Positions 25,560 to 33,424 of a DNA stretch of 33,424 nucleotides are shown piece after piece. Under the pieces are notes generated by a model that saw only the letters and a list, made by a program, of their open reading frames with translations, was not told where the DNA came from and did not search any database. The stretch's first letter is position 1. Each line of letters opens with the position of its first letter. Made by a program: the position numbers and the translations under genes. This DNA comes from Flavobacteriales bacterium. Its GTDB lineage: Bacteria; Bacteroidota; Bacteroidia; Flavobacteriales; Flavobacteriaceae. The stretch covers positions 1 through 33,424 of the forward strand of contig JAMOVT010000081.1 of assembly GCA_027061855.1 (NCBI GenBank). The letters run 5' to 3'.

Positions 25560-27742
25560 AAAAAATGATTTGGCTTATTCTTCTATTGCCGATGTTCTCT
25601 ATGGCTCAATTCGGGCAACCTCAAGTGAAAAATCCGGTGCATTGGAAAACCTCTGTGGAGCAAACCGGTGAAGACACATACAATCTCATCATTGAAGCGG
25701 ATCTCGATAAAGACTGGCATCTTTACTCGCAATTCAATGATCCTGACGGTTCATTACCCATAGAATTCGAGTGGAAAAATAAAGACGGAAATTATGAAGT
25801 AATTGGAAAAGCCAAAGAAATCGGTACCCATAAAGAGTATAATGAAGTTTTTGGTGTAACCGAAACATTTTTTAGTGATCATGCCAAATTGATCCAACCC
25901 ATAAAACTTTTAAATAAAAACCTCAATAAAATCGAAACCCGCTTATATGGGCAAGTATGTAAAGAGGAATGTATTCCCATTAAAAAAGACCTGGTTTTCG
26001 ATCTTACCAAAGCTAAAAAAGTAATTACTCCCGCAAAAAAAAAAGAGGAAGTAGAAAAAGTTGAAAACACACCGGTTGAAACACCGGTTGAAACCAAGCC
26101 GGAAACGAAAAAAGAATCTTCTAAGGATACTAAAAGCAATTCACTTGCTATAAATTCCGACGAAAAAAAGAATGAAGCAAAAGAAATTCCAGCCAAACCG
26201 GAAGATAGTGTTTCTTACAATAATGGGAATGAAAAAACCATTGAAGTTGCCGCTGAAAAAAACGAACCTGAAAAAAAGCCCTTGAATCCCTGGAAAGTTT
26301 TTTGGTGGACATTTTTTGCCGGTCTTGTGGTCTTACTTACTCCTTGTGTTTTTCCTATGATACCGCTCACAATAAGTTTTTTTACCAAGCAAAGTGAGAA
26401 AGGGAGCAGCGGGAAATTTAATGCCTTGGTCTATGCTCTATCGATTGTATTGATTTATGTAGCATTGAGTTTGCCTTTCCATTTGTTGGATAACGTAAAC
26501 TCGAGTTTTCTTAACAACTTCTCCACCAATACCTATGTCAACCTGTTTTTCTTTGCCATCTTTTTTATTTTTGCATTGAATTTATTCGGAGTTGAAAAAT
26601 TAGATCCGGTACGACTTATACCCTCTTCTTGGGTAAGCTCTGCCGATAAAAAATCAAACAAAGGAGGAATATTGGCCGGCTTCTTTATGGCTTTAACCCT
26701 TGTGATTGTTTCCTTCTCTTGCACAGGGCCCGCTTTGGGATTGATTCTTGGAAATGTATTATCAACAGATGGAGGCGCTACAATGCTGACCATTGCCATG
26801 TTAGGATTTGGGCTGGGAATTGCCCTGCCTTTCGGTATTTTGGCATTTGTACCTTCTTTATTGCATAAGTTACCTCAATCCGGAGCTTGGTTGAATTCCG
26901 TAAAAGTAATTTTCGGTTTTATCGAATTGGCTTTTGCCTTTAAATTTCTTTCCAATGCCGATTTGGTCAACCAATGGCATTTCCTTCATCGCGAATTATT
27001 TATAGCCATTTGGATTGCTATAAGTTTGACAATGGCAATGTATCTATTCGGAAAATTGACTCTTGCACATGATATGCCCGTAGAGAGAATCGGAGTATTC
27101 CGTTTTCTGCTCGGATTGGCTTCTTTGACTTTCGGGATATATTTGTTCCCGGGATTATGGGGCGCGCCTTTAAGTATCATCAGCGGTTTTCCTCCTCCGA
27201 TGAAATATGCCGAATCCCCTTTTGGCGTAGGTAACCAGCAAGCAGGTAATTGCAAGGATTCGGGAACTAAAGAAATATTACCCGAAGGCGCTGAACACGG
27301 TCCGCACAATATTATTCTTTTTGAAAATGATTACGACAAAGCTCTTGCTTATGCTAAAAAAGTGAATAAACCTTTGATGCTTGATTTTACGGGAAGAGCC
27401 TGCCAAAATTGCCGGTTAATGGAAGAAAACGTATGGAACAAACCGGGAATTCTTCCGATTATGAAAGATAGTATCGTTATTGTATCCTTATATGTAGATG
27501 AACGCACAAAATTACCTGAAAACGAACAATATATTTCAAAATTTTCAGGCGATAAAATAGAAACAGTCGGAGATAAATGGAGTGAGTTGGAAACTTATGT
27601 TTATAAAAATAATTCACAACCTTACTATGTATTACTCGACCATAACGAGAAAAAGCTCAATGAACCCGTAGGATATACACCCAAAGAAAAAGAGTTTTAT
27701 AAATGGCTGACTTCCGCATTGAAAAAATTCAAAAATAAGTAG
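25556..27742 (+). CDS. DsbD-like thiol:disulfide interchange protein
   Basis: The 728-residue protein has a signal peptide (MIWLILLLPMFSMAQ) and three modules. The periplasmic DsbD-alpha-like domain ends with the pair C135/C139 (VCKEECIP). A Lys/Glu/Pro-rich linker (about 155-245) with TPVET repeats follows. The eight-helix transmembrane part has C264 (TPCVFPMIPLT) and C389 (SCTGPALG), the CcdA-type electron carriers. A C-terminal thioredoxin-like domain contains C616-Q-N-C619. The protein moves electrons from cytoplasmic thioredoxin to periplasmic partners (for cytochrome c maturation or disulfide reduction). The linker is unusually long and charged compared with E. coli DsbD. It overlaps tilS by four bases and is followed by an 79-base gap before der. 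Confidence 0.9.
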   Translation: MKKMIWLILLLPMFSMAQFGQPQVKNPVHWKTSVEQTGEDTYNLIIEADLDKDWHLYSQFNDPDGSLPIEFEWKNKDGNYEVIGKAKEIGTHKEYNEVFGVTETFFSDHAKLIQPIKLLNKNLNKIETRLYGQVCKEECIPIKKDLVFDLTKAKKVITPAKKKEEVEKVENTPVETPVETKPETKKESSKDTKSNSLAINSDEKKNEAKEIPAKPEDSVSYNNGNEKTIEVAAEKNEPEKKPLNPWKVFWWTFFAGLVVLLTPCVFPMIPLTISFFTKQSEKGSSGKFNALVYALSIVLIYVALSLPFHLLDNVNSSFLNNFSTNTYVNLFFFAIFFIFALNLFGVEKLDPVRLIPSSWVSSADKKSNKGGILAGFFMALTLVIVSFSCTGPALGLILGNVLSTDGGATMLTIAMLGFGLGIALPFGILAFVPSLLHKLPQSGAWLNSVKVIFGFIELAFAFKFLSNADLVNQWHFLHRELFIAIWIAISLTMAMYLFGKLTLAHDMPVERIGVFRFLLGLASLTFGIYLFPGLWGAPLSIISGFPPPMKYAESPFGVGNQQAGNCKDSGTKEILPEGAEHGPHNIILFENDYDKALAYAKKVNKPLMLDFTGRACQNCRLMEENVWNKPGILPIMKDSIVIVSLYVDERTKLPENEQYISKFSGDKIETVGDKWSELETYVYKNNSQPYYVLLDHNEKKLNEPVGYTPKEKEFYKWLTSALKKFKNK

Positions 27743-27821
27743 AAATGTCAGTCTTATAGAAATATTTTTATTTGGAACAATTCTTGACTAACTTGCAGCC
27801 TAATTAAATAAGAAAAAGAAA

Positions 27822-29132
27822 ATGGGAAATATAGTCGCAATTGTAGGGAGACCAAATGTCGGAAAATCACAATTATTTAACCGTTTGACCGGTCAAAGAC
27901 AAGCTATTGTAGATGATGAAAGCGGTGTAACACGAGACCGGCACTACGGAACTTCCGAATGGAATGGAAAAGAATTTACAGTAATTGATACCGGTGGTTA
28001 CGTAAAAGGTTCCGATGATATATTTGAAGATGAAATTCGCAAGCAAGTGGAATTGGCTATCGACGAAGCAGATGCAATTATTTTTGTTACAGATGTGGAA
28101 CAAGGTATACATCCTTTGGACGAAGAGGTCGCTAATCTGTTGAGAAAGACTAAAAAACCGGTGTTTTTGGCAGTAAATAAGGTGGATAACAATAAAAGAC
28201 AAAATGATGCAATGGTTTTCTACAACCTTGGCTTAGGCGAAATTTATCCTATTTCCGCCATCAACGGAAGCGGAACCGGCGAACTTTTGGATGCCGTGGT
28301 TGAAGCTTTACCGGAAGAAGATAAAAATGAAAACGAAGAAAACGAAATTCCTCGTTTTACGGTAGTCGGACGACCTAATGCCGGAAAATCCACTTTCATC
28401 AATGCCCTTTTGGGAGAAGACAGGAATATCGTTACGGATATCGCAGGAACGACACGGGATACCATTTCAACCCGTTACAATAAATTTAATCAGGAATTTG
28501 ATTTAATTGATACTGCCGGAATAAGAAGAAAAACCAAAGTAAAAGAAGATATTGAGTTTTATTCCGTAATGAGAGCCATTCGTGCTATTGAGAATTCTGA
28601 TGTGGTATTCCTTGTGGTTGATGCTACTCGCGGTTTTGAGAGTCAGGATCAAAAAATATTCGATCTGGCCAAAAAAAATAACAAAGGAATTGTTATTTTG
28701 GTAAACAAATGGGATTTGGTCGATAAAGAAACCAATACCGCCAAAGATTTTACAGAGTACATCAAAAAGGAAATAGCTCCTTTTGACGATGTGCCTATTT
28801 TGTTTATTTCCGCGAAAAATAAACAACGGATTTTCAAAGCTATAGAGGAAGGGATGAAGGTTTATGAAAATCGTAAAAAGAAAATCAAAACCAGCAAGCT
28901 AAATGAAGTAATGCTCCCGATTATTCAAAATAATCCGCCTCCGGCACATAAAGGGAAGTACATCAAAATTAAATTTGCTACCCAACTGCCTACACATAGT
29001 CCGAAATTTGCTTTTTTTGCCAATTTACCTCAATACATTAAAGAACCTTACAAACGTTTTATTGAAAACCGTTTACGAGAAAATTTTGATTTTAAAGGTG
29101 TTCCTATTGAAATTTATTTCAGAAAAAAATAG
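27822..29132 (+). CDS. der: Ribosome assembly GTPase Der
   Basis: The 436-residue protein has the tandem GTPase domains that define Der (EngA). The first P-loop is GRPNVGKS (9-16), with DTGG and NKVD (about 119-122). The second P-loop is GRPNAGKS (183-190), with DTAG and NKWD. A KH-like C-terminal domain follows from about 350 ([20 protein letters not shown]). Der is needed for assembly of the large ribosomal subunit. The linker between the two G domains is acidic ([11 protein letters not shown]). Only a near-match to the -7 box (TAACTTG, 27789-27795) is seen upstream. The stop codon is directly followed by the ATG of the TSUP permease gene. Confidence 0.97.
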   Translation: MGNIVAIVGRPNVGKSQLFNRLTGQRQAIVDDESGVTRDRHYGTSEWNGKEFTVIDTGGYVKGSDDIFEDEIRKQVELAIDEADAIIFVTDVEQGIHPLDEEVANLLRKTKKPVFLAVNKVDNNKRQNDAMVFYNLGLGEIYPISAINGSGTGELLDAVVEALPEEDKNENEENEIPRFTVVGRPNAGKSTFINALLGEDRNIVTDIAGTTRDTISTRYNKFNQEFDLIDTAGIRRKTKVKEDIEFYSVMRAIRAIENSDVVFLVVDATRGFESQDQKIFDLAKKNNKGIVILVNKWDLVDKETNTAKDFTEYIKKEIAPFDDVPILFISAKNKQRIFKAIEEGMKVYENRKKKIKTSKLNEVMLPIIQNNPPPAHKGKYIKIKFATQLPTHSPKFAFFANLPQYIKEPYKRFIENRLRENFDFKGVPIEIYFRKK

Positions 29133-29888
29133 ATGTATGATTTTTGGACCATACTAATCCTTTTATTCACAGGCTTGATTGTCGGTTTTGTCAATACACT
29201 TGCCGGTGGCGGTTCAACCCTAATGTATCCCGTTTTGATATTTCTCGGAATGCCCATTCATACAGCCATAGGTACGAGCAGAGTATCTTTTTTGGCACAG
29301 GGAATATTTTCTGTTGCAGGCTTTAAAAGCAAAGGTGTATTTCTTTTCCCTTTCAACCTCTATGTCGCTTTAAGCAGCCTGTTCGGCGGTTTGCTGGGAG
29401 CTTGGATAAGTCTTCAGGTTTCGGGTGAAAAAATGACTAAAATACTGGTAATTGTAATGGTAATTATCGCCTTTTTGATACTTTTCCAATCCAAAATAAA
29501 ATATTCCGATATGGAAAAAAGAATCAAAGGCAAGTACCTTTGGATTAGTATGATTATTTTCTTTTTTATCGGCCTTTATGGAGGTTTTATTCAAGCGGGA
29601 ACCGGTTTTTTAGTAATAATTGCTTTAATGTTATATAACCGTTTAAGCATCACTGAAGCCAACAGTATAAAAGGCTTGGTAGTATTGATATTTACCATTC
29701 CGGCGTTAATTTTGTACATAAAAGCCAATCATGTAAATTGGACCGCCGGTTTTATCCTTGCCATAGGTACTTCGCTTGGCGCTTGGCTGACAAGCCGTTG
29801 GTCGGTAAGCATCCCCGAAAAATATGTGCGAGGTTTTCTTACTTTTATGATATTATTTCTAGCTATAAAACTATGGTTTACCTCATAA
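29133..29888 (+). CDS. TSUP/TauE-SafE family permease
   Basis: The 251-residue protein has about eight hydrophobic segments and the two repeats of the TSUP family (formerly DUF81): FVNTLAGGGSTLMYPVLIFLG in the first and YGGFIQAGTGFLVIIAL in the second. Such permeases carry sulfite, sulfonates, sulfoacetate or other small anions, and the substrate cannot be told from sequence. The ATG immediately follows the der stop (no gap), so it is most likely translated from the der transcript. A bidirectional terminator begins 3 bases after its stop. Confidence 0.88.
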   Translation: MYDFWTILILLFTGLIVGFVNTLAGGGSTLMYPVLIFLGMPIHTAIGTSRVSFLAQGIFSVAGFKSKGVFLFPFNLYVALSSLFGGLLGAWISLQVSGEKMTKILVIVMVIIAFLILFQSKIKYSDMEKRIKGKYLWISMIIFFFIGLYGGFIQAGTGFLVIIALMLYNRLSITEANSIKGLVVLIFTIPALILYIKANHVNWTAGFILAIGTSLGAWLTSRWSVSIPEKYVRGFLTFMILFLAIKLWFTS

Positions 29889-29890
29889 AA

Positions 29891-29915
29891 AAAACTCCTG
29901 ATTTACAGGAGTTTT
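29891..29915. terminator. Bidirectional intrinsic terminator
   Basis: AAAACTCCTG (29891-29900) pairs with CAGGAGTTTT (29906-29915) around loop ATTTA, with A/T runs on both sides. It lies between the convergent TSUP and PorP/SprF-like genes. Confidence 0.88.
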
Positions 29916-29924
29916 AATTTTTTA

Positions 29925-30845
29925 TTAAAAAAATCTAGGTGATCGTATTCGATTGGTATCGATAAAATAAAAATCATAACCCAACATGATCTCATGACTC
30001 CCGCTGTTATAATTCTGTAAGTCCGTCAAAGTATAATCATAGGCATAACCCACACGGAACTGAGGCGTGACATAATATTGCAATAATGCCGAAAAACTGT
30101 CTCCAAATCGATAGGCGGCTCCTACTCCGAATTTATCATTGATGAAAAAATTACCCGATAAATCAATCGATAAAGGAGCGCCAGATACCGCTTTCATTAA
30201 AAACGAAGGCTTAAATTTTAAATACTCGTTCAATTCAAACACATAACCTCCAATTAAAAAATAATGACGGCGTTCTTTGCTGGCACTAATCTCACCGCTT
30301 TTTAAATCGTGCTCCAATAACTTCGGAGCTGATAAACCAATATAACCTTTATCCGAATAATAATAAGCACCCACTCCGATATTCGGCAACAAACGGTTGC
30401 TGATATTGTAAATCGCAGGATCATTCGACTGATTCGGATTCAAAGCTAATAAATCCGCCTGATAAATATTCACTCCCGCTTTCAATCCCAAAGATAATTT
30501 GGCATTTGGGGTCGTTTGAATATGATAGGCATAGTCCGCAAACAACATCGTTTGATGAATAGGACCTACCTTATCATTGATAACCGATAAACCCAAGCCC
30601 ATATTCTCGTTATAAACCGGACTGTGAACCGTTAAGGTTTGGGTTTGGGGCGCTCCGTTTATTCCAATCCATTGCGTGCGGAACAAACCGTTTAAACTCA
30701 ATGCACCGCGGCTGCCGGCATATCCCGGATTAACCGATAAGGTATTGTACATATATTGCGTATACATCGGGTCTTGCTGAGCCAATAAATGAAAACTCCA
30801 TAAGCTTATAAGACCAATGAAAAATGTTAATTTAGTTCTATTCAT
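29925..30845 (-). CDS. PorP/SprF-family T9SS-associated outer-membrane barrel
   Basis: The 306-residue protein has a signal peptide (LTFFIGLISLWSFHLLAQ) and starts the mature part with the family motif QDPMYTQYMYNTLSVNPGYAGSR, which begins the PorP/SprF domain. Amphipathic strands follow (GLGLSVINDKVGP, LSLGLKAGVNIY, FGVGAAYRFGDSFS, and the final EIMLGYDFYF). SprF-like proteins form a pair with a surface protein that carries a type B sorting domain and are needed for its export. The upstream gene encodes such a protein, so this is the expected partner. A hairpin between the two genes could lower its expression relative to the substrate. Confidence 0.92.
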   Translation of the reverse strand: MNRTKLTFFIGLISLWSFHLLAQQDPMYTQYMYNTLSVNPGYAGSRGALSLNGLFRTQWIGINGAPQTQTLTVHSPVYNENMGLGLSVINDKVGPIHQTMLFADYAYHIQTTPNAKLSLGLKAGVNIYQADLLALNPNQSNDPAIYNISNRLLPNIGVGAYYYSDKGYIGLSAPKLLEHDLKSGEISASKERRHYFLIGGYVFELNEYLKFKPSFLMKAVSGAPLSIDLSGNFFINDKFGVGAAYRFGDSFSALLQYYVTPQFRVGYAYDYTLTDLQNYNSGSHEIMLGYDFYFIDTNRIRSPRFF

Positions 30846-30861
30846 AATTATAAAAATTTAA

Positions 30862-30893
30862 AATTTCTGCGGAGAAGTGCCTCCGCAGAAATT
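30862..30893 (-). terminator. Hairpin between the adhesin and PorP/SprF-like genes (partial terminator or attenuator)
   Basis: A perfect 13-bp stem (30862-30874 with 30881-30893) with loop AAGTGC lies 3 bases after the adhesin stop. On the minus strand an AT-rich tail with TTTT and TTTTT follows, but interrupted. It may reduce read-through into the barrel gene, for which I see no separate -7 box. Confidence 0.65.
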
Positions 30894-30896
30894 AAT

Positions 30897-33424
30897 TTAT
30901 CGGTCTAAATAAATCCAATCTACAATAGGTTTCTTACCATCTTTCAAATCCAATTCATAGAAATAGGTTCCGGTGGGTAATTTCTTATCTCCTTCAATGA
31001 CCCATCTTCCATTGGATTCTCCGGTCCAATCATTATTGTAGGGATCTGCTTCATATACAAGATTTCCCCATCTATTGTAAATCTTAATCGTCGGTTTATT
31101 GTAATGATCCAGTCCGATGATTTCGAAGACATCATTTATGCCGTCTCCATTGGGGGTAAAGATATCGGGAATAATCACACCAATAGTAATTACAACAGTT
31201 GGATCATCATCTCCGTTATCAACCACTGCATTCGGATCATCTGATACATCAGTTACAGGATTTCCTTGTGGATCATAAGCCGTAACAGTAGCAGAATTTT
31301 CCACATTACCTCTTTCGATATCCTCTCTTGTAATGATATAGGTAGCAGTAAATGTAGTGGAGTCTGAATCTCCCGGAGCCAAATGCACAATAGTACCTCC
31401 TGTAACCGTCACCAAAGGATCATAAATACTTATATCGGTTAAAGTTACATTTCCGGAATTAATTACCGTGAAAGTATATGTGATTGTTTCTCCTACATTG
31501 GCTCTTTCATCTCCATTTTCATCATTAAAATGGCCTTCTTTTAATAGAGTGATTTCCGGACATTGTACAATATTGGTAATAGTTACTCCATCTGCATTTA
31601 CATCTGACGGATGAGAAAGGTCGCTCACATTATTTCCGCAAGCATCTTGTGCTGTCACTTCCGCTTGGTTGTCAAAATGTCCGGCATCAATATTTTCCTG
31701 TGTAACTGCATAATTGGCCGTATAAATCCAAACTTCATTAATATCTAAGATATTGTCCCCGTTATCATCTCCCGAAACAAAAGTAGGTGTAATTCCCAAA
31801 TTGCTCAAAACACTATCATTGAGGTTTATATTACTTAAAGCGATATTACCTCGATTGGATATCTCAAAAGTAAATTGAATTTCATCTCCCACTTTGGCAC
31901 AAGAAGTGGTAAAGTTAGAGGTTTTTATCAATGCAATATCCGGATTTAGAGGGATAGTTATTTCGGTCGGATCATCGGGATCATTTTCCGGATCATTATC
32001 ATCGGGACTATCTATATTTGCTGACACATTGGGATCATCGGAATAGTTATTATAATGCAGATTCAAAGCATCATATTCTATTTCCGCTTGATTAACCACT
32101 TTACCACAATTATCAATATCCGATTGCTGTATAATATAGTCCAAAACAACTACCTCACTTTCTCCCGGATTCAAAGCGCCGGTTCCTACTGGTTGTTGTA
32201 TAATTCCAAGTAAATTATCATTCAAAACAATATTGGTTGATTCAACATTTCCTGTATTTGTAACCGTAATTGTATATCTAATGATTTCTCCTGCTTCGAT
32301 TTGACCGTCATTATCCGAATCGATTAATTGTGCTTCTTTTGTTATAGACATATACGGAAGTAAATAAGGAGTAAGGTCTGTTATTGTTGAATCATCAGGA
32401 TCATCATTCGGCTCGGTATCATTATTATCCACATCATTATTGTCATCGGGATCATCCGAAGCATTGGTATAATGATTCCCTTGAGGATCATCATAAGCAA
32501 ATAAAGCTGAATTGACCACTTCTCCCGAATTGATATCTGTTTGAGTAATGGTATAATCCGCATTATAAACCCAAGTCTCTCCTACATCCAAAATTCCATC
32601 ATTATCAATATCTCCATTAAGCAATTGGATACTTCCTCCTGCATTAGTGATTAAATCATCAGTCAACACAGGATTCAAAATCGAAATATTTCCGGTATTT
32701 TGAACTGTAATGGTATAATGAATTATATCCCCGGCATAAAGTAACCCATCAATACCTAAATCAAGATTATCAATTTTTATAACAGATAAGGAATTTATTT
32801 GATCAATATTCGTAATAGTAGGATCATTCACATCTAGAGTGTCAGGATCGTCTGAAACTTCAGATAAAACTACACCCGTTCCTGTTTCGGCTCCAACTAT
32901 TGCCTGGTTACTAACTTGTCCGGCATCAATATCGGATTGTAATAAAATGTATTCACCTGTAATTGATTCGGAATCTCCGGGATTCAAAATACCGGTTACC
33001 AGATAATTATTTAAACCGATTAAAGCATCATCAATTCTGACATTGTTCAAAGTGGTATCACCATTATTTAAAATTACAATTGTATACTCAATTTTGTCTC
33101 CTGCATTATAAATACCATCATTATTAACATCAATATAATTATCAGTTTTTGTTACAATATAACTAGGATTATTTTCATTATCAATAATAGTCACTGTACC
33201 ATTTACATTAGAATTAGAAGTATTTGCTGAGGTAATTGTACCAATAACCGCAAAATTTTCATCATTCTCATCAATTGTATCATCTATAATCGGTATACTT
33301 ACCGTTGTACTGGTGCTGCCCGCAGGAATCGTTACCGTAGTAGTCGTTCCCGTATAATCATCCGGATCAACAGCTGTTCCATCCGCAGTACTGATGTTTA
33401 TTGTTACGTCCGTAGTCGTCGGAT
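30897..33424 (-). CDS. T9SS-secreted repeat surface protein with type B gliding-motility C-terminal domain (5' end outside window)
   Basis: The frame is open to the right edge, so at least 841 residues are visible and the true start is outside. The first 76 visible residues look like a Calx-beta domain (TISTADGT-like strands, SIPIIDD, VTIIDNE). Five beta-sandwich repeats of the DUF11/DUF7507 type follow. Each has YTI..NTGN or similar, then a loop such as DSDNDGQIEAGE. Acidic linkers such as DDPDDNNDVDNND separate them. The last 90 residues are the gliding-motility-associated C-terminal (type B) sorting domain, with DIFTPNGDGINDVFEI, YNRWGNLVY and the end VDWIYLDR. The protein is thus exported by T9SS and attached to the cell surface. 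A GTG at 33194 is not the start, as the coding frame continues above it. Confidence 0.93.
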   Translation of the reverse strand, partial: PTTTDVTINISTADGTAVDPDDYTGTTTTVTIPAGSTSTTVSIPIIDDTIDENDENFAVIGTITSANTSNSNVNGTVTIIDNENNPSYIVTKTDNYIDVNNDGIYNAGDKIEYTIVILNNGDTTLNNVRIDDALIGLNNYLVTGILNPGDSESITGEYILLQSDIDAGQVSNQAIVGAETGTGVVLSEVSDDPDTLDVNDPTITNIDQINSLSVIKIDNLDLGIDGLLYAGDIIHYTITVQNTGNISILNPVLTDDLITNAGGSIQLLNGDIDNDGILDVGETWVYNADYTITQTDINSGEVVNSALFAYDDPQGNHYTNASDDPDDNNDVDNNDTEPNDDPDDSTITDLTPYLLPYMSITKEAQLIDSDNDGQIEAGEIIRYTITVTNTGNVESTNIVLNDNLLGIIQQPVGTGALNPGESEVVVLDYIIQQSDIDNCGKVVNQAEIEYDALNLHYNNYSDDPNVSANIDSPDDNDPENDPDDPTEITIPLNPDIALIKTSNFTTSCAKVGDEIQFTFEISNRGNIALSNINLNDSVLSNLGITPTFVSGDDNGDNILDINEVWIYTANYAVTQENIDAGHFDNQAEVTAQDACGNNVSDLSHPSDVNADGVTITNIVQCPEITLLKEGHFNDENGDERANVGETITYTFTVINSGNVTLTDISIYDPLVTVTGGTIVHLAPGDSDSTTFTATYIITREDIERGNVENSATVTAYDPQGNPVTDVSDDPNAVVDNGDDDPTVVITIGVIIPDIFTPNGDGINDVFEIIGLDHYNKPTIKIYNRWGNLVYEADPYNNDWTGESNGRWVIEGDKKLPTGTYFYELDLKDGKKPIVDWIYLDR
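31185..33164 (-). repeat. Five tandem DUF11-type beta-sandwich repeats with DxDxDG-like loops
   Basis: Repeat units run at about 33164-32811, 32792-32376, 32360-31956, 31943-31566 and 31559-31185. Each starts with a short K/T strand and an Asp-rich loop (DVNNDG, DNLDLGIDG, DSDNDG, TTSCAKVGD, DENGDE), then YTI/YTF and NTGN/NSGN. Some carry a second loop (DIDNDG, DDNGDN). Units 2 and 4 have the longer form. Confidence 0.85.

Noticed and set aside
31185-33164. Recurrent GATCATC-like motifs as a CRISPR or DNA repeat array
   Set aside because: They are codons for Asp-rich linkers of the surface protein and have no regular spacing.
30897-33194. GTG at 33194 as start of the repeat protein
   Set aside because: The same frame continues to the window edge and encodes Calx-beta strands, and no signal peptide follows the GTG.

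Overview
The window comes from a member of the Bacteroidota, most likely a flavobacterium. The evidence is a set of type IX secretion (T9SS) and gliding-associated families (a PorX-type regulator, a PorV/PorQ-like barrel, a PorP/SprF-like barrel, and a large surface protein with a type B gliding-motility C-terminal sorting domain). Upstream of many genes there is also the Bacteroidota -7 promoter box TAnnTTTG instead of a sigma70 box, Shine-Dalgarno sequences are weak or absent, and the composition is AT-rich. Most of the window is ordinary chromosomal core sequence; clear mobile DNA is limited to a transposase tail at the left edge and a MITE-like element near 9.8 kb.

Layout. 1-300: tail of an IS110-family transposase and a REP-like palindrome. 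298-3323: three genes for a nonulosonic (sialic-like) acid sugar (KdsC-type phosphatase, SpsF-type cytidylyltransferase, NeuB-type synthase), interrupted by an antisense thioredoxin-fold gene with an incomplete active site. 3367-6392: co-directional lipoprotein, small periplasmic protein and PorV/PorQ-like barrel. 6389-7996 (minus): four-helix membrane protein and cysteine synthase. 8286-9683: class II fumarase, followed by the MITE-like element. 9959-13277 (minus): YfhO-family membrane protein overlapping a family 2 glycosyltransferase. 13470-17405: NagB-LmbE fusion, phosphofructokinase and GAPDH, a compact amino-sugar/glycolysis operon that ends in a 24-bp perfect palindrome.

17441-21767 (minus): TcdA-like enzyme, PorX, an ICMT-like methyltransferase and NADP glutamate dehydrogenase. 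21938-24134 (minus): EnvC-like protein, RNase HII and a small Lys-tailed membrane protein, divergent from tilS and a DsbD-like protein (24252-27742). 27822-29888: Der GTPase abutting a TSUP permease. 29925-33424 (minus): a PorP/SprF-like barrel downstream of a repeat-rich T9SS surface protein that runs off the right edge.

The strongest theme is T9SS: regulator (PorX), outer-membrane barrels and a secreted substrate lie at three separate places. I do not see a clearly new defence or mobile system. The least explained items are the MITE-like element, the thioredoxin-fold protein with a single Cys, several predicted near-leaderless transcripts, and terminators that overlap genes or promoters. 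No gap without any gene exceeds about 300 bases; the longest are 7997-8285 (divergent promoters) and 9684-9958 (terminator plus MITE-like element). I saw no tRNA, rRNA or CRISPR array.
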